Source of the DNA: Thermacetogenium phaeum DSM 12270
GTDB taxonomy: Bacteria > Bacillota > DSM-12270 > Thermacetogeniales > Thermacetogeniaceae
Length of the DNA stretch: 64,000 bases
Assembly: GCF_000305935.1 (NCBI RefSeq)
Contig: NC_018870.1
Coordinates: forward strand, 1,319,942-1,383,941
Reading direction: 5' to 3'
Shown here piece by piece: positions 17,035 to 24,649 of this stretch; the stretch's first letter is position 1; each line of letters opens with the position of its first letter. Both the position numbers and the translations under genes were made by a program. The notes beneath the pieces were generated by a model. It saw nothing but the letters and a program-made list of their open reading frames with translations. It had not been told where the DNA came from and did not search any database.

Positions 17035-17078
17035 GCTGTTTACACCGAAGTTAAAAAATGTTTACAGCGCAAATAGCT
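17035..17078 (+). repeat. Repeat copy A, right part
   Basis: Forty-four bases continuing the repeat after the IS. They match the reverse complement of 21504-21546 with few differences. They contain TGTTTACA twice, reminiscent of the multiple terminal repeats of IS21-like elements. Confidence 0.8.
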
Positions 17079-17387
17079 TATGAAGGATAAATATTGACAA
17101 CCCTCATGGAAGCCCCTGTCCCATGAACCTGTAGACTTTTTTCACTGGATGCGCTAAGCTTCATATTGGGTGTGGGGATCCTCCTTTCTATCCTTGTGTC
17201 TCTTTCTCAAAACCAAGGATAATGATCCCCGCACCCTTTTGTCTACTCCCTCCCCCTCTATCCCCTTACCTGTTCCACATGTGTCTGAGCTTTGTCAGAA
17301 GGTTGAAAAACGATTTGAGTTATTTTATTAATTAAGAGAGAATATCTAGAAGAGGAGAGTCAAAATAACTGTACAGAGGTGAAAGGT
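17079..17387. other. Intergenic with nested inverted repeat
   Basis: No gene. A two-tier inverted repeat lies at 17174-17230: GGGGATC with GATCCCC outside, ATCCTTG with CAAGGAT inside. TTGACA near 17095 and an AT-rich stretch near 17320-17345 could belong to promoters of the next gene. Confidence 0.5.
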
Positions 17388-18356
17388 GTGGCCGGCAAAA
17401 AACCGCGTAAAGTCGTGGTGTTGATGGGCGGGCGTTCTCCTGAACGGGAGATATCGCTTAAGACTGGGAGACGGATATCCTCTGCCCTGGCGGAGGTAGG
17501 TTATAAAGTCCTAGATGTTGATCCTAAAGGGGATTTCATTAAGAGTCTCAACGATTTCCGCCCCGATGTGGTTTTTATTGCCCTTCATGGAAGGTATGGT
17601 GAGGACGGGACGATTCAGGGGTTGCTGGAAGTTCTTGGATACCCTTATACTGGGTCGGGGGTTCTGGCCAGCGCCCTGTGTATGGATAAAGTAATGGCGA
17701 AAAAAGTTCTTCTCTATGAAGGGATTTCCACCCCTCCTTTTCGAATTATTACGGCAGGGGAGTGTCAGGAGCGACAGCGAACGGAGACGGCCGACAGGCT
17801 GATAGAAGAACTCGGGCTGCCGTTGGTGGTGAAGCCTTCGAGGCAGGGCTCGACCATCGGCGTTTCGGTAGCCAGAAAAGCAGAGGAGCTGGAAAAGGCC
17901 ATTACCGATGCTTTTCGTTATGATCAAACGGTTTTTGCGGAAAAGTTCATTGACGGCGTCGAAGTGACAGCATCCATTATCGGCACAAAGAATCCGCGAG
18001 TTCTTCCTCTTCTTGAGATAGTGCCGGCGACAGGGTTCTACGATTATACGGCCAAGTACAGTCCGGGAATGAGCCAGCATATTATTCCTGCCCGCATCCC
18101 TCAGGATGTTGCCGAGAGAGTAGAGGAACTGGCCCTGCGATCTTACCGGGCTCTGGGGTGCCGGCAGTTTGCCCGGGTGGATTTTATGATCGACCGTGAA
18201 GACACACCCTTTGTGCTGGAGGTGAATACCATCCCCGGGATGACCGAAACCAGTCTGTTGCCGGACTCGGCAAAAGCGGCGGGAATCACCTTTGCAGAGC
18301 TTGTTTCCCTCTTTGTTGAGGAGGCCTGGGCTCTGGCACATGATGAATGTTCTTGA
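17388..18356 (+). CDS. ddl: D-alanine--D-alanine ligase
   Basis: About 322 residues of the ATP-grasp fold. MGGRSPEREISLKTG at the N-terminus, HGRYGEDGTIQGLLE, CMDKVMAKKVL, VKPSRQGSTIGVS and the Mg-binding FVLEVNTIPGMTETSL are diagnostic. It joins two D-Ala in the cytoplasm for peptidoglycan precursors. GTG at 17388 is preferred because AGAGGTGA lies just upstream; GTG at 17379 overlaps that site. No cell-wall genes are adjacent, which is common for ddl in Clostridia. Confidence 0.94.
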   Translation: MAGKKPRKVVVLMGGRSPEREISLKTGRRISSALAEVGYKVLDVDPKGDFIKSLNDFRPDVVFIALHGRYGEDGTIQGLLEVLGYPYTGSGVLASALCMDKVMAKKVLLYEGISTPPFRIITAGECQERQRTETADRLIEELGLPLVVKPSRQGSTIGVSVARKAEELEKAITDAFRYDQTVFAEKFIDGVEVTASIIGTKNPRVLPLLEIVPATGFYDYTAKYSPGMSQHIIPARIPQDVAERVEELALRSYRALGCRQFARVDFMIDREDTPFVLEVNTIPGMTETSLLPDSAKAAGITFAELVSLFVEEAWALAHDECS

Positions 18357-18417
18357 GCTGAGCGTCCAAGATTTTATGTTTTAGCGCAATATATTATTGT
18401 TTAAAGAGGTGTAGCTA

Positions 18418-20133
18418 TTGCAGGACAGCAGGACATTTAGTTCGAAGCTCAACAGAATTAACAACCGAGGTTATAAGGCCTATCAGGAACTTCAGGGAGA
18501 GTACGACTTTGGACGTTATCGTTTGTTCGTGGACCATGTTCAAGGTGACCCCTTTGCCGCCCCTTCGCGTGTTAGTGTCCGGGTTTATCAGGATCGGGCC
18601 AAATTTCCCGCCTCCCTTTTTCAAAAAAAGCCGAGGCGTATTGCTCTCTGCGACTATCTGGCCAGATGCTTCTCCCAAGCGGTGAAAAAATATTGCGGGG
18701 GGATTAGGGGTACCGGAAAGAGCGGTCTGATTTTTATCGATTCCGGGAAGCAGGAAATTTTAGAGCGCAGTGCGGTGGTGATTAACGAGAGCTTTGTAGA
18801 GGCGCGTTTCTTCTGCGGACTCCCGGCCAGGGGACGCACAGTTCTGAGCAATGTGGCTGAAAAGATGTTCTTTCAGGAAATACCCGAAATCGTTGAGGCC
18901 AGCCTTTACTACGAAAAACTCAACCACGGGGAGCTTCTTGAGTATGTCAATCTGGCCGAGGACCAGGAGTACATCAGGGAATCCCTATCCGAACAGGGTT
19001 TGGTGGCCTTTATAGCCAATGGTTCCGTTCTACCGCGCCGCAGCGGCATCAGCGATCTTCCTTTAACCGGTCCAAAAGTAATATCCTTTCAGAGCCCTGC
19101 ATCTCTTGAGGTGTCTTTTAATACCCCCAATCACGGTGAGATCAGAGGGATGGGGATCCCCCAGGGCGTTACCTTGATTGTTGGAGGGGGCTTTCATGGC
19201 AAGTCTACATTACTCCATGCCTTGGAGCGGGGGGTATACAACCATATACCCGGCGATGGCCGGGAATGGGTCATTACCGTCCGAGATGCCGTCAAAATCC
19301 GGGCGGAGGAGGGGAGAAGAGTGGAAAAGGTGGATATCACCCCTTTTATCAACAATCTCCCCTTTGGTCAGGATACGCAACAGTTTTCCACAGATAACGC
19401 CAGTGGAAGCACCTCTCAGGCGGCGAATATAATCGAAGCTCTGGAAATGGGTTGCAAGTTATTATTGATAGATGAAGATACAAGCGCTACCAACTTCATG
19501 ATTAGGGACGGGCGAATGCAGGCTCTGGTGACCAAAGATAGGGAGCCTATCACGCCCTTCCTGGATCAGGTGCGCCCCTTATATGAGGAGCTGGGTGTTT
19601 CTTCTGTGCTGGTAATTGGAGGCTCTGGGGACTATCTGGATGTGGCCGACCACGTTATCATGATGAACGAGTACAGTCCGGTAGATGTCACCAAAGAAGC
19701 CGAGGCCATCTGCAGTCAGTACCCGGCGCGCAGGGTTCCGGAGCGAGGAGAAGGTTTTGGAAAGCTGAAGCCGCGCATTCCCCTTCCTGGCAGTTTTGAT
19801 CCGCAGCGGGGGAGAAAAACAAAGGTGGGGGCAAAAGGGCTGGATGTTGTCCAGTTCGGCCACTATCAAATCGAGCTTGATGATGTCGAACAGCTGGTAG
19901 ATCCCAGCCAGACGCGGGCAATTGCGGATATCATCTATTATGCTTGGAAAAAGTACTTTAACGGCCGCCGTTCTTTGAGTGATGCCATCAGGCAGATAGA
20001 AGAAGATCTAGATAAATATGGTTTAGATGTGATCTCGCCGTTCAGAGAGGGCAGGGCAGGGGATTATGCTCTGCCGCGGCGTTATGAAATTGCTGCAGCG
20101 ATTAACAGATTGCGGAGCCTGGAGGTCCGCTGA
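18418..20133 (+). CDS. ABC-class ATPase of unknown function (COG3044 type)
   Basis: 571 residues. An N-terminal segment (RINNRGYKAYQELQGEYDF) is followed by a P-loop GGGFHGKSTLLHAL at about residues 258-271 and DEDTSATNFMIRDGRMQ with the Walker B acidic pair, and then an ABC-type SVLVIGGSGDYLDVADHVIMM. This is the pattern of the predicted ABC-class ATPases conserved in many bacteria whose role is not established. There is no transmembrane segment. The start is TTG, with AGAGGTG upstream, 61 bp after ddl. It is followed by an SGNH hydrolase 17 bp later, possibly one operon. Confidence 0.85.
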   Translation: MQDSRTFSSKLNRINNRGYKAYQELQGEYDFGRYRLFVDHVQGDPFAAPSRVSVRVYQDRAKFPASLFQKKPRRIALCDYLARCFSQAVKKYCGGIRGTGKSGLIFIDSGKQEILERSAVVINESFVEARFFCGLPARGRTVLSNVAEKMFFQEIPEIVEASLYYEKLNHGELLEYVNLAEDQEYIRESLSEQGLVAFIANGSVLPRRSGISDLPLTGPKVISFQSPASLEVSFNTPNHGEIRGMGIPQGVTLIVGGGFHGKSTLLHALERGVYNHIPGDGREWVITVRDAVKIRAEEGRRVEKVDITPFINNLPFGQDTQQFSTDNASGSTSQAANIIEALEMGCKLLLIDEDTSATNFMIRDGRMQALVTKDREPITPFLDQVRPLYEELGVSSVLVIGGSGDYLDVADHVIMMNEYSPVDVTKEAEAICSQYPARRVPERGEGFGKLKPRIPLPGSFDPQRGRKTKVGAKGLDVVQFGHYQIELDDVEQLVDPSQTRAIADIIYYAWKKYFNGRRSLSDAIRQIEEDLDKYGLDVISPFREGRAGDYALPRRYEIAAAINRLRSLEVR

Positions 20134-20150
20134 AAAGGAGAGCATTTACT

Positions 20151-20714
20151 ATGCAGTGCGTTAGAAAAATTGTCTGCCTGGGGGACAGCCTTACCTACGG
20201 CTATCCGTACGGGTTGGAGGCATCATGGGTGAATTATGTTTCCCGGAATTCTTCCTTTGAACTCGTCAATGCCGGTGTCAACGGTAATACCTTCGAAGAC
20301 ATGGTAGGGAGGTACGAAGGGGACGTCAGGCGTCACCGCCCTGATGCTGTGGTCATCCTGGGCGGCACCAATGATGCCCACTGCAGCGAAATATCCTGTG
20401 ATCAGGCCATTTATTGTCTTGGTAAAATAATTGTCAGCGCCCTGAAAGACGGCATTCGACCGGTAGTTGCCACACCAATCCCGGTTGCCGATGATGATGC
20501 CGTTAACGCTAAGTTGCAGCGCATTGTTTCTGATGCGCGCCGGCTGTCCGAAGAACTGCGATTGAGCCTGCTGGATTTTGCAGCGCCTTTTTACAACGAG
20601 CAGGGAGCCATTCGAGAAGAACTGTATATTGATGGAGTTCACCCCAACAGGGACGGCTACGAGGTAATGGGAAAAACGGCTTTGAATTTTTTTCTGCATT
20701 ATTTCCAGAGATGA
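20151..20714 (+). CDS. SGNH/GDSL-family hydrolase
   Basis: 187 residues with all four SGNH blocks: GDSLTYGYP (nucleophile Ser), GVNGNTFEDM (Gly), GGTNDAHC (Asn) and DGVHPNRDGYEVM (Asp-x-x-His). No signal peptide, so it is cytoplasmic. Such enzymes are esterases or lipases of varied substrates, often acyl-CoA thioesterase/lysophospholipase-like. ATG behind AAAAGGAG. Its last 16 bp overlap the convergent ttcA-like gene. Confidence 0.88.
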   Translation: MQCVRKIVCLGDSLTYGYPYGLEASWVNYVSRNSSFELVNAGVNGNTFEDMVGRYEGDVRRHRPDAVVILGGTNDAHCSEISCDQAIYCLGKIIVSALKDGIRPVVATPIPVADDDAVNAKLQRIVSDARRLSEELRLSLLDFAAPFYNEQGAIREELYIDGVHPNRDGYEVMGKTALNFFLHYFQR

Positions 20715-21424
20715 TTCGGTTGTGCATTCTTTAGTGCCGTGAGAATACGTTCGCGCACACCCGGGAATTTCTTTTCCAGAAAAGAAATAACCTTCTTCAT
20801 TTCATCACGCTCTGTGTGATGGTTGGCAGGGCAGGGGTTTTCTACGACCGGCAACTTAAAAAACAGGGCGAAGTTGGTCACTGTTTTTTCATGCACGTAT
20901 ATTAAAGGCCGGATCAGCATCAGATTTCTGCGTGACAGGTAGCTGACTGGCTGGAAGGTTTTTATCCGACGCTCGTAAAAAAGACAGAGAAAAAAGGTTT
21001 CGATAGCATCGTCCAGGTTATGGGCCAGGGCTACCTTGTTGCATCCCATTTGTTGTGCCGCCATGTGCAGGGCTCCATTGCGCATCTTACTGCAAAGAGA
21101 GCAGGGGTTTGGTTCTTTGCGGTAATCGAAAACAATAGGACCGATCTGTGTGTGTACTTGTGACCAGTTGACATTGATCTCCCGGCAAAAATCCCTGATC
21201 GGATCGAGGGAAACATCGTAGCCGAGGTCTACGGTAATGGCGTACAGATCGAACTTGACCGGGGAAAACTTTCGAATTTCGCTTAAGGCGTAGAGCAGCG
21301 TGAGGCTGTCCTTGCCGCCGGAAATGCCGGCGGCTATTCTATCTCCTTCTTGAATCATATGGTAATCGCTAATGGCCCGTCCAACAGGCTTCCAAAGAGA
21401 GTCGTGAAACCGCTTCTTTGCCAA
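20699..21424 (-). CDS. ttcA: TtcA-family tRNA 2-thiocytidine synthase
   Basis: 241 residues. PP-loop SGGKDSLTLL at about residues 34-43, NPCSLCSKMRNGALHM with the Cys pair that helps bind the 4Fe-4S cluster, and GCNKVALAHNLDDAIETFFL are typical of TtcA, which makes 2-thiocytidine at tRNA position 32. A third conserved Cys lies in VENPCPANHHTERDEMK. TTG start with GGAGGG 7 nt upstream. It is transcribed towards the SGNH hydrolase and overlaps it by 16 bp. Confidence 0.85.
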   Translation of the reverse strand: MAKKRFHDSLWKPVGRAISDYHMIQEGDRIAAGISGGKDSLTLLYALSEIRKFSPVKFDLYAITVDLGYDVSLDPIRDFCREINVNWSQVHTQIGPIVFDYRKEPNPCSLCSKMRNGALHMAAQQMGCNKVALAHNLDDAIETFFLCLFYERRIKTFQPVSYLSRRNLMLIRPLIYVHEKTVTNFALFFKLPVVENPCPANHHTERDEMKKVISFLEKKFPGVRERILTALKNAQPNHLWK

Positions 21425-21503
21425 TAGTTATCCCTCCATCTGCCGCGTCACTCAACTATTATATCCGGTTGACTTTGAACATGCCAATATCATTATTTAT
21501 GGG

Positions 21504-21727
21504 AGCTATTTGCGCTGTAACATTTTTTAACTTCAGTGTAAACAGCTTATTTCTCGTTACTTTTCGCCGTTCCTTTGTTCTTCTTCTTTGGGGTCAATTT
21601 TACCAAAACGCCGTTTGCCCATACCCACAAGCAGCATAAAACCTGGCTCATGCCTGGGTAAAATATTTTCACCATTCCCCGCAAACGTTCTATTCATCTT
21701 TACTTCCGGTCATCACAATTGGCCCTT
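21504..21727 (-). repeat. Repeat copy B (uninterrupted, 224 bp)
   Basis: The reverse complement matches 15325-15500 followed directly by 17035-17078. The ends are AGCTATTTGCGC on the left and CAATTGGCCCTT on the right. It lies in the divergent region between ttcA and trmL and has no coding frame. It gives the pre-insertion state of copy A. Confidence 0.85.
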
Positions 21728-21783
21728 ATGAATAACTATACAGATATGTATAAATAACCATCCTCAGGCGGTTAATATACAGC

Positions 21784-21801
21784 TTTGCATAAATATGCAT
21801 A
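21784..21801. promoter_or_regulatory. Arginine-box-like palindrome upstream of trmL
   Basis: TTTGCATAAATATGCATA fits all fixed positions of the ArgR/AhrC box pattern TNTGNATWWWWATNCANA. It lies about 20 bp upstream of the -35 region. The neighbouring gene is not an arginine gene, so relevance is uncertain. A second, looser palindrome TATACAGATATGTATA lies at 21737-21752. Confidence 0.35.
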
Positions 21802-21823
21802 ATGAGGGATTGCGAAAAGTTTG

Positions 21824-21853
21824 TGGACAAACACTTAAGCATACGGTTATAAT
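21824..21853 (+). promoter_or_regulatory. Likely promoter of trmL
   Basis: TGGACA (21824-21829), an 18-bp spacer and a perfect TATAAT (21848-21853), 23 bp before the ATG. Confidence 0.6.
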
Positions 21854-21876
21854 GCTGTCGTGAAGGGGATTGTGAA

Positions 21877-22338
21877 ATGTTCAACGTAGTTCTTTACGAA
21901 CCAGAAATACCTCAAAATACAGGAAACATTGCCCGGCTCTGCGCAGCGACCGGGTGTCGTCTGCACCTTATCGGTCCTCTTGGTTTCTCTCTGCAGAATC
22001 GCTATTTGAAGAGGGCGGGGCTTGATTACTGGGATATGGTTGATGTTTATTATTACGACTGTTTTGATGACCTGAAAGCTAAACACTCCAAAGGAAGATT
22101 TTTTTATGTAACGACCAAGGGGAAAAGGTTTTATACCTACTTTGATTACGAGCCGGGTGACTTTTTTGTTTTTGGGAGCGAGACAAAGGGGTTGCCGGAA
22201 AAGCTCTTGGCTGACAACAGCGAATTATGCGTCCGCATTCCTATGGTTCCTGCAGCGAGATGCCTGAACCTGTCGAATTCCGTTGCGATAATAGTTTATG
22301 CTGCCTTGTCTAAACAAAAGTTTAGAGGCTTAAGCTAA
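21877..22338 (+). CDS. trmL: tRNA (cytidine/uridine-34 2'-O)-methyltransferase TrmL
   Basis: 153 residues of the minimal SPOUT fold. NVVLYEPEIPQNTGNIARLC at the N-terminus, FVFGSETKGLPEKLL and the knot-forming IPMVPAARCLNLSNSVAIIVY are typical of TrmL (YibK), which methylates the wobble ribose of tRNA-Leu isoacceptors using SAM. ATG behind AAGGGGA. A small unknown gene follows 21 bp later. Confidence 0.9.
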   Translation: MFNVVLYEPEIPQNTGNIARLCAATGCRLHLIGPLGFSLQNRYLKRAGLDYWDMVDVYYYDCFDDLKAKHSKGRFFYVTTKGKRFYTYFDYEPGDFFVFGSETKGLPEKLLADNSELCVRIPMVPAARCLNLSNSVAIIVYAALSKQKFRGLS

Positions 22339-22359
22339 TATTAAGAAAGGGGTATTTTT

Positions 22360-22617
22360 GTGAAAGAGCAGGGAAGACTGCAGCGCAGTTTTTGGATCGA
22401 GCTTCTGGAGCTGTATGATGACTTTATGAAAACAGGGAAAACCGACCGGCATACTCTGGAGATGCTGGAGAAAGCCGGTCTTTTAACGGAAGGGACGATG
22501 ATCGGCAAGGAATTATTGGAAGCATTTCCTCATCTCGAGTTTAAGGATGTGGAGCAGCTCGTCAGAAGAGGCATCAGGGAAAAAATCGTTGAAAATATCA
22601 GGCGCTCTAGAGACTGA
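22360..22617 (+). CDS. Small protein of unknown function
   Basis: 85 residues, highly charged and predicted helical (ELLELYDDFMKTGK, DRHTLEMLEKAGLL). I do not recognise it. GTG start with AAGGGG upstream, 21 bp after trmL, so probably in the same transcript. No Cys, signal or membrane segment. Confidence 0.6.
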   Translation: MKEQGRLQRSFWIELLELYDDFMKTGKTDRHTLEMLEKAGLLTEGTMIGKELLEAFPHLEFKDVEQLVRRGIREKIVENIRRSRD

Positions 22618-22657
22618 ATTTACTCTGGTTGTTCTGCACACGAACACTTTTATGGTC

Positions 22658-22687
22658 TTGACATTACCTGCAGGTTCGGGATAAGAT
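22658..22687 (+). promoter_or_regulatory. Promoter of tRNA-Ala
   Basis: TTGACA (22658-22663), an 18-bp spacer and TAAGAT (22682-22687), 12 bp upstream of the tRNA. Confidence 0.75.
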
Positions 22688-22699
22688 TAAATAAGTGAT

Positions 22700-22775
22700 G
22701 GGCGTGTAGCTCAGTTGGGAGAGCACCTGACTCGCATTCAGGAGGTCACGGGTTCGAATCCCGTCACGTCCACCA
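22700..22775 (+). tRNA. tRNA-Ala (anticodon CGC)
   Basis: A 76-nt cloverleaf with encoded CCA. The anticodon stem CCTGA/TCAGG encloses the loop CTCGCAT, giving CGC. The acceptor stem has the G3-U70 wobble pair that identifies alanine tRNA, which confirms the amino acid. The T-arm has GGGTTCGAATCC. Confidence 0.95.
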
Positions 22776-22784
22776 GTATAGAAC

Positions 22785-22817
22785 AGAGTCTCCTGAAGGA
22801 GACTCTTTCAATTTTTG
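22785..22817 (+). terminator. Intrinsic terminator after tRNA-Ala
   Basis: AGAGTCTCC/GGAGACTCT (22785-22793 with 22798-22806), loop TGAA, then TTCAATTTTT. It may serve both strands. Confidence 0.85.
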
Positions 22818-22833
22818 GTTGAAATAGTCACTA

Positions 22834-23736
22834 TCAGAGCAGATGGAAGTCAGAACTGGCCTTCCTTGCTGCTTCTAGGGCTTCAAGGAATTCCTTTCGG
22901 GTGATCCTTCTATCAATTTCAGGGTAGCGATGGGCGAGATAGGTGGGATAGTACTGCTTCATAATGTTAATCCATGAATTGGGGGAGACCTCTTGGGCAA
23001 TAAACTTCATTAAATCTGCTGTGCCTGCTACTCCACCCGGCATTACCAGGTGACGGATAAGCAGTCCTTTCAAGGCAACACCTTTTTCATCCAGCACCAA
23101 TTCTCCTACCTGACGGTGCATTTCCTTGAGAGCATCCTTGGCAACCTGCGGGTAATCGGATATCCGGGAGTACTTAAGCGCTATTTTTTCATCGGCATAC
23201 TTAATGTCCGGAAGATAGATGTCTACAATTTGATCTAGCTTCCGCAGCACCTCTAGTCTTTCATATCCGCTGCAGTTATAGACCAGGGGTAAATTGAGGC
23301 CGCGCTCACAGGCTACAAGCAGAGCATCTAATATTTGCGGGATGTAATGAGTTGGAGTAACAAGGTTGATGTTAACGCACCCTATCCTCTGGAGTTCGAG
23401 CATTATTTCTGCAAGCTTGCCAGTATTGACGGTATATTTGTACTTTCCCCTGCTGGTTTCGAAGTTCTGGCAGAAGACGCAGCGCAGGCTGCAGAAGGCG
23501 AAAAAGATCGTTCCGGAGCCTCCTTTTCCGACAAGTGGGGGCTCTTCGCCGAAATGCGGCCCATAATCTGAGATTTCCGCATTCCTTCCGGCACCGCACT
23601 CACCGCGCTCGCCGGATATTCTGGATGCGCCGCATTTTCTCGGACAGAGCCTGCAAGGCTCCAGTAGCTTCTTGAAATCAGCAGTTCGCCGGGCCAACTC
23701 GCCGGTCTGATAGAGTTCAAGGTAACCCATATTCAT
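22834..23736 (-). CDS. Radical SAM protein of the PflX (COG1313) family
   Basis: 300 residues. The radical SAM motif C-x3-C-x2-C is in FCSLRCVFCQN at about residues 81-91, preceded by an extra Cys set (CRLCPRKCGA, GECGAG) that probably ligates more iron. NLVTPTHYIPQIL and RHLVMPGG are family signatures. PflX/COG1313 proteins resemble pyruvate-formate-lyase activating enzymes but their substrate is not established. No glycyl-radical enzyme is adjacent. ATG at 23736 or 23730; neither has a strong ribosome site. Confidence 0.85.
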   Translation of the reverse strand: MNMGYLELYQTGELARRTADFKKLLEPCRLCPRKCGASRISGERGECGAGRNAEISDYGPHFGEEPPLVGKGGSGTIFFAFCSLRCVFCQNFETSRGKYKYTVNTGKLAEIMLELQRIGCVNINLVTPTHYIPQILDALLVACERGLNLPLVYNCSGYERLEVLRKLDQIVDIYLPDIKYADEKIALKYSRISDYPQVAKDALKEMHRQVGELVLDEKGVALKGLLIRHLVMPGGVAGTADLMKFIAQEVSPNSWINIMKQYYPTYLAHRYPEIDRRITRKEFLEALEAARKASSDFHLL

Positions 23737-23957
23737 CCGATCGCTTTTTTATAATCGAGTCCAGCGCACTCGACTGCGACCATTGTTACTCCTTTCCGGA
23801 TTTCTCTCCCCTTATTGTATCTAAAAACTATTCTAAATCCATACCGGAATCTGTGACTTTAAGCTCTTTTGGAAGGATTTCCTTGTCTCCTGAGAGAATG
23901 TCTACTTAGCGAATAACGGGGTAGATTAATAATAAATTTTATAAAGGAGTGTTTTTC

Positions 23958-24542
23958 ATGAATGTTCTGGTAATATACTCCCATCCGAATCCGGCGAGTT
24001 TTAATTCGGCTATTTTAGGGGTAGTAAAGGATGAGCTCGCCAGAAGGGATGTTTCGGTAAAAGTTAAGGACCTTTATGCCATGAACTGGAATCCGGTATT
24101 AAGCAACTTCGATTTGGAGCAGATGGCGGCTGGTATGGTACCCGATGACATTGCCAGGGAGCAGGAGGATGTTTCCTGGGCCGACTTGTTGATCTTTATC
24201 AGCCCGGTCTGGTGGTATTCTGTTACCGCAATAATGAAGGGATATATCGAGCGGGTGATGAGCCTTGGATTCGCCTATGAGGAGACAGATCAGGGAGCAC
24301 GTGGGCTGATGCAAGGCAAGAGGGCGCTTTTTATCACCACTTTAGGCGCCGATGAACAGACTGCCCGGGAAACCGGCATGATTGATGCTTTAAGAATATC
24401 GCTGATCAATGGTTTTGGAAAGTACTGCGGTTTTGATGAAGTGGTTTTTAGGGGTTATTACGCGGTACCTTTGGTTTCCGACGAGGAGCGCAAAAAGATG
24501 CTGGAGAATGTGAGATTGGTGGTTACCAGTATGATTTCCTGA
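23958..24542 (+). CDS. NAD(P)H:quinone oxidoreductase-type flavoprotein (flavodoxin fold)
   Basis: About 194 residues. VLVIYSHPNPASFNSAIL at the N-terminus, DLLIFISPVWWYSVTAIMKGYIERV and GKRALFITTLGA match the NQO1/MdaB/KefF family that uses FAD or FMN to reduce quinones or other acceptors with two electrons. ATG 23958 has AAAGGAG about 8 nt upstream; the in-frame GTG at 23949 is too close. It precedes malic enzyme by about 100 bp on the same strand. Confidence 0.88.
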   Translation: MNVLVIYSHPNPASFNSAILGVVKDELARRDVSVKVKDLYAMNWNPVLSNFDLEQMAAGMVPDDIAREQEDVSWADLLIFISPVWWYSVTAIMKGYIERVMSLGFAYEETDQGARGLMQGKRALFITTLGADEQTARETGMIDALRISLINGFGKYCGFDEVVFRGYYAVPLVSDEERKKMLENVRLVVTSMIS

Positions 24543-24649
24543 GAGAGGAGATAATTAGTTTTCCCGGGAGTAACAGATTTTCTACTGTGGAGTCGCCTGC
24601 TTTGAATATTGAATTGAATATATTATTAAACAAGATGAGGGGAATGCCT

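Noticed and set aside
17511-18341. 276-codon minus frame opposite ddl
   Set aside because: Antisense shadow of ddl with no start signal.
20223-20699. 158-codon minus frame inside the SGNH gene
   Set aside because: Shadow; the SGNH motifs are all on the plus strand.
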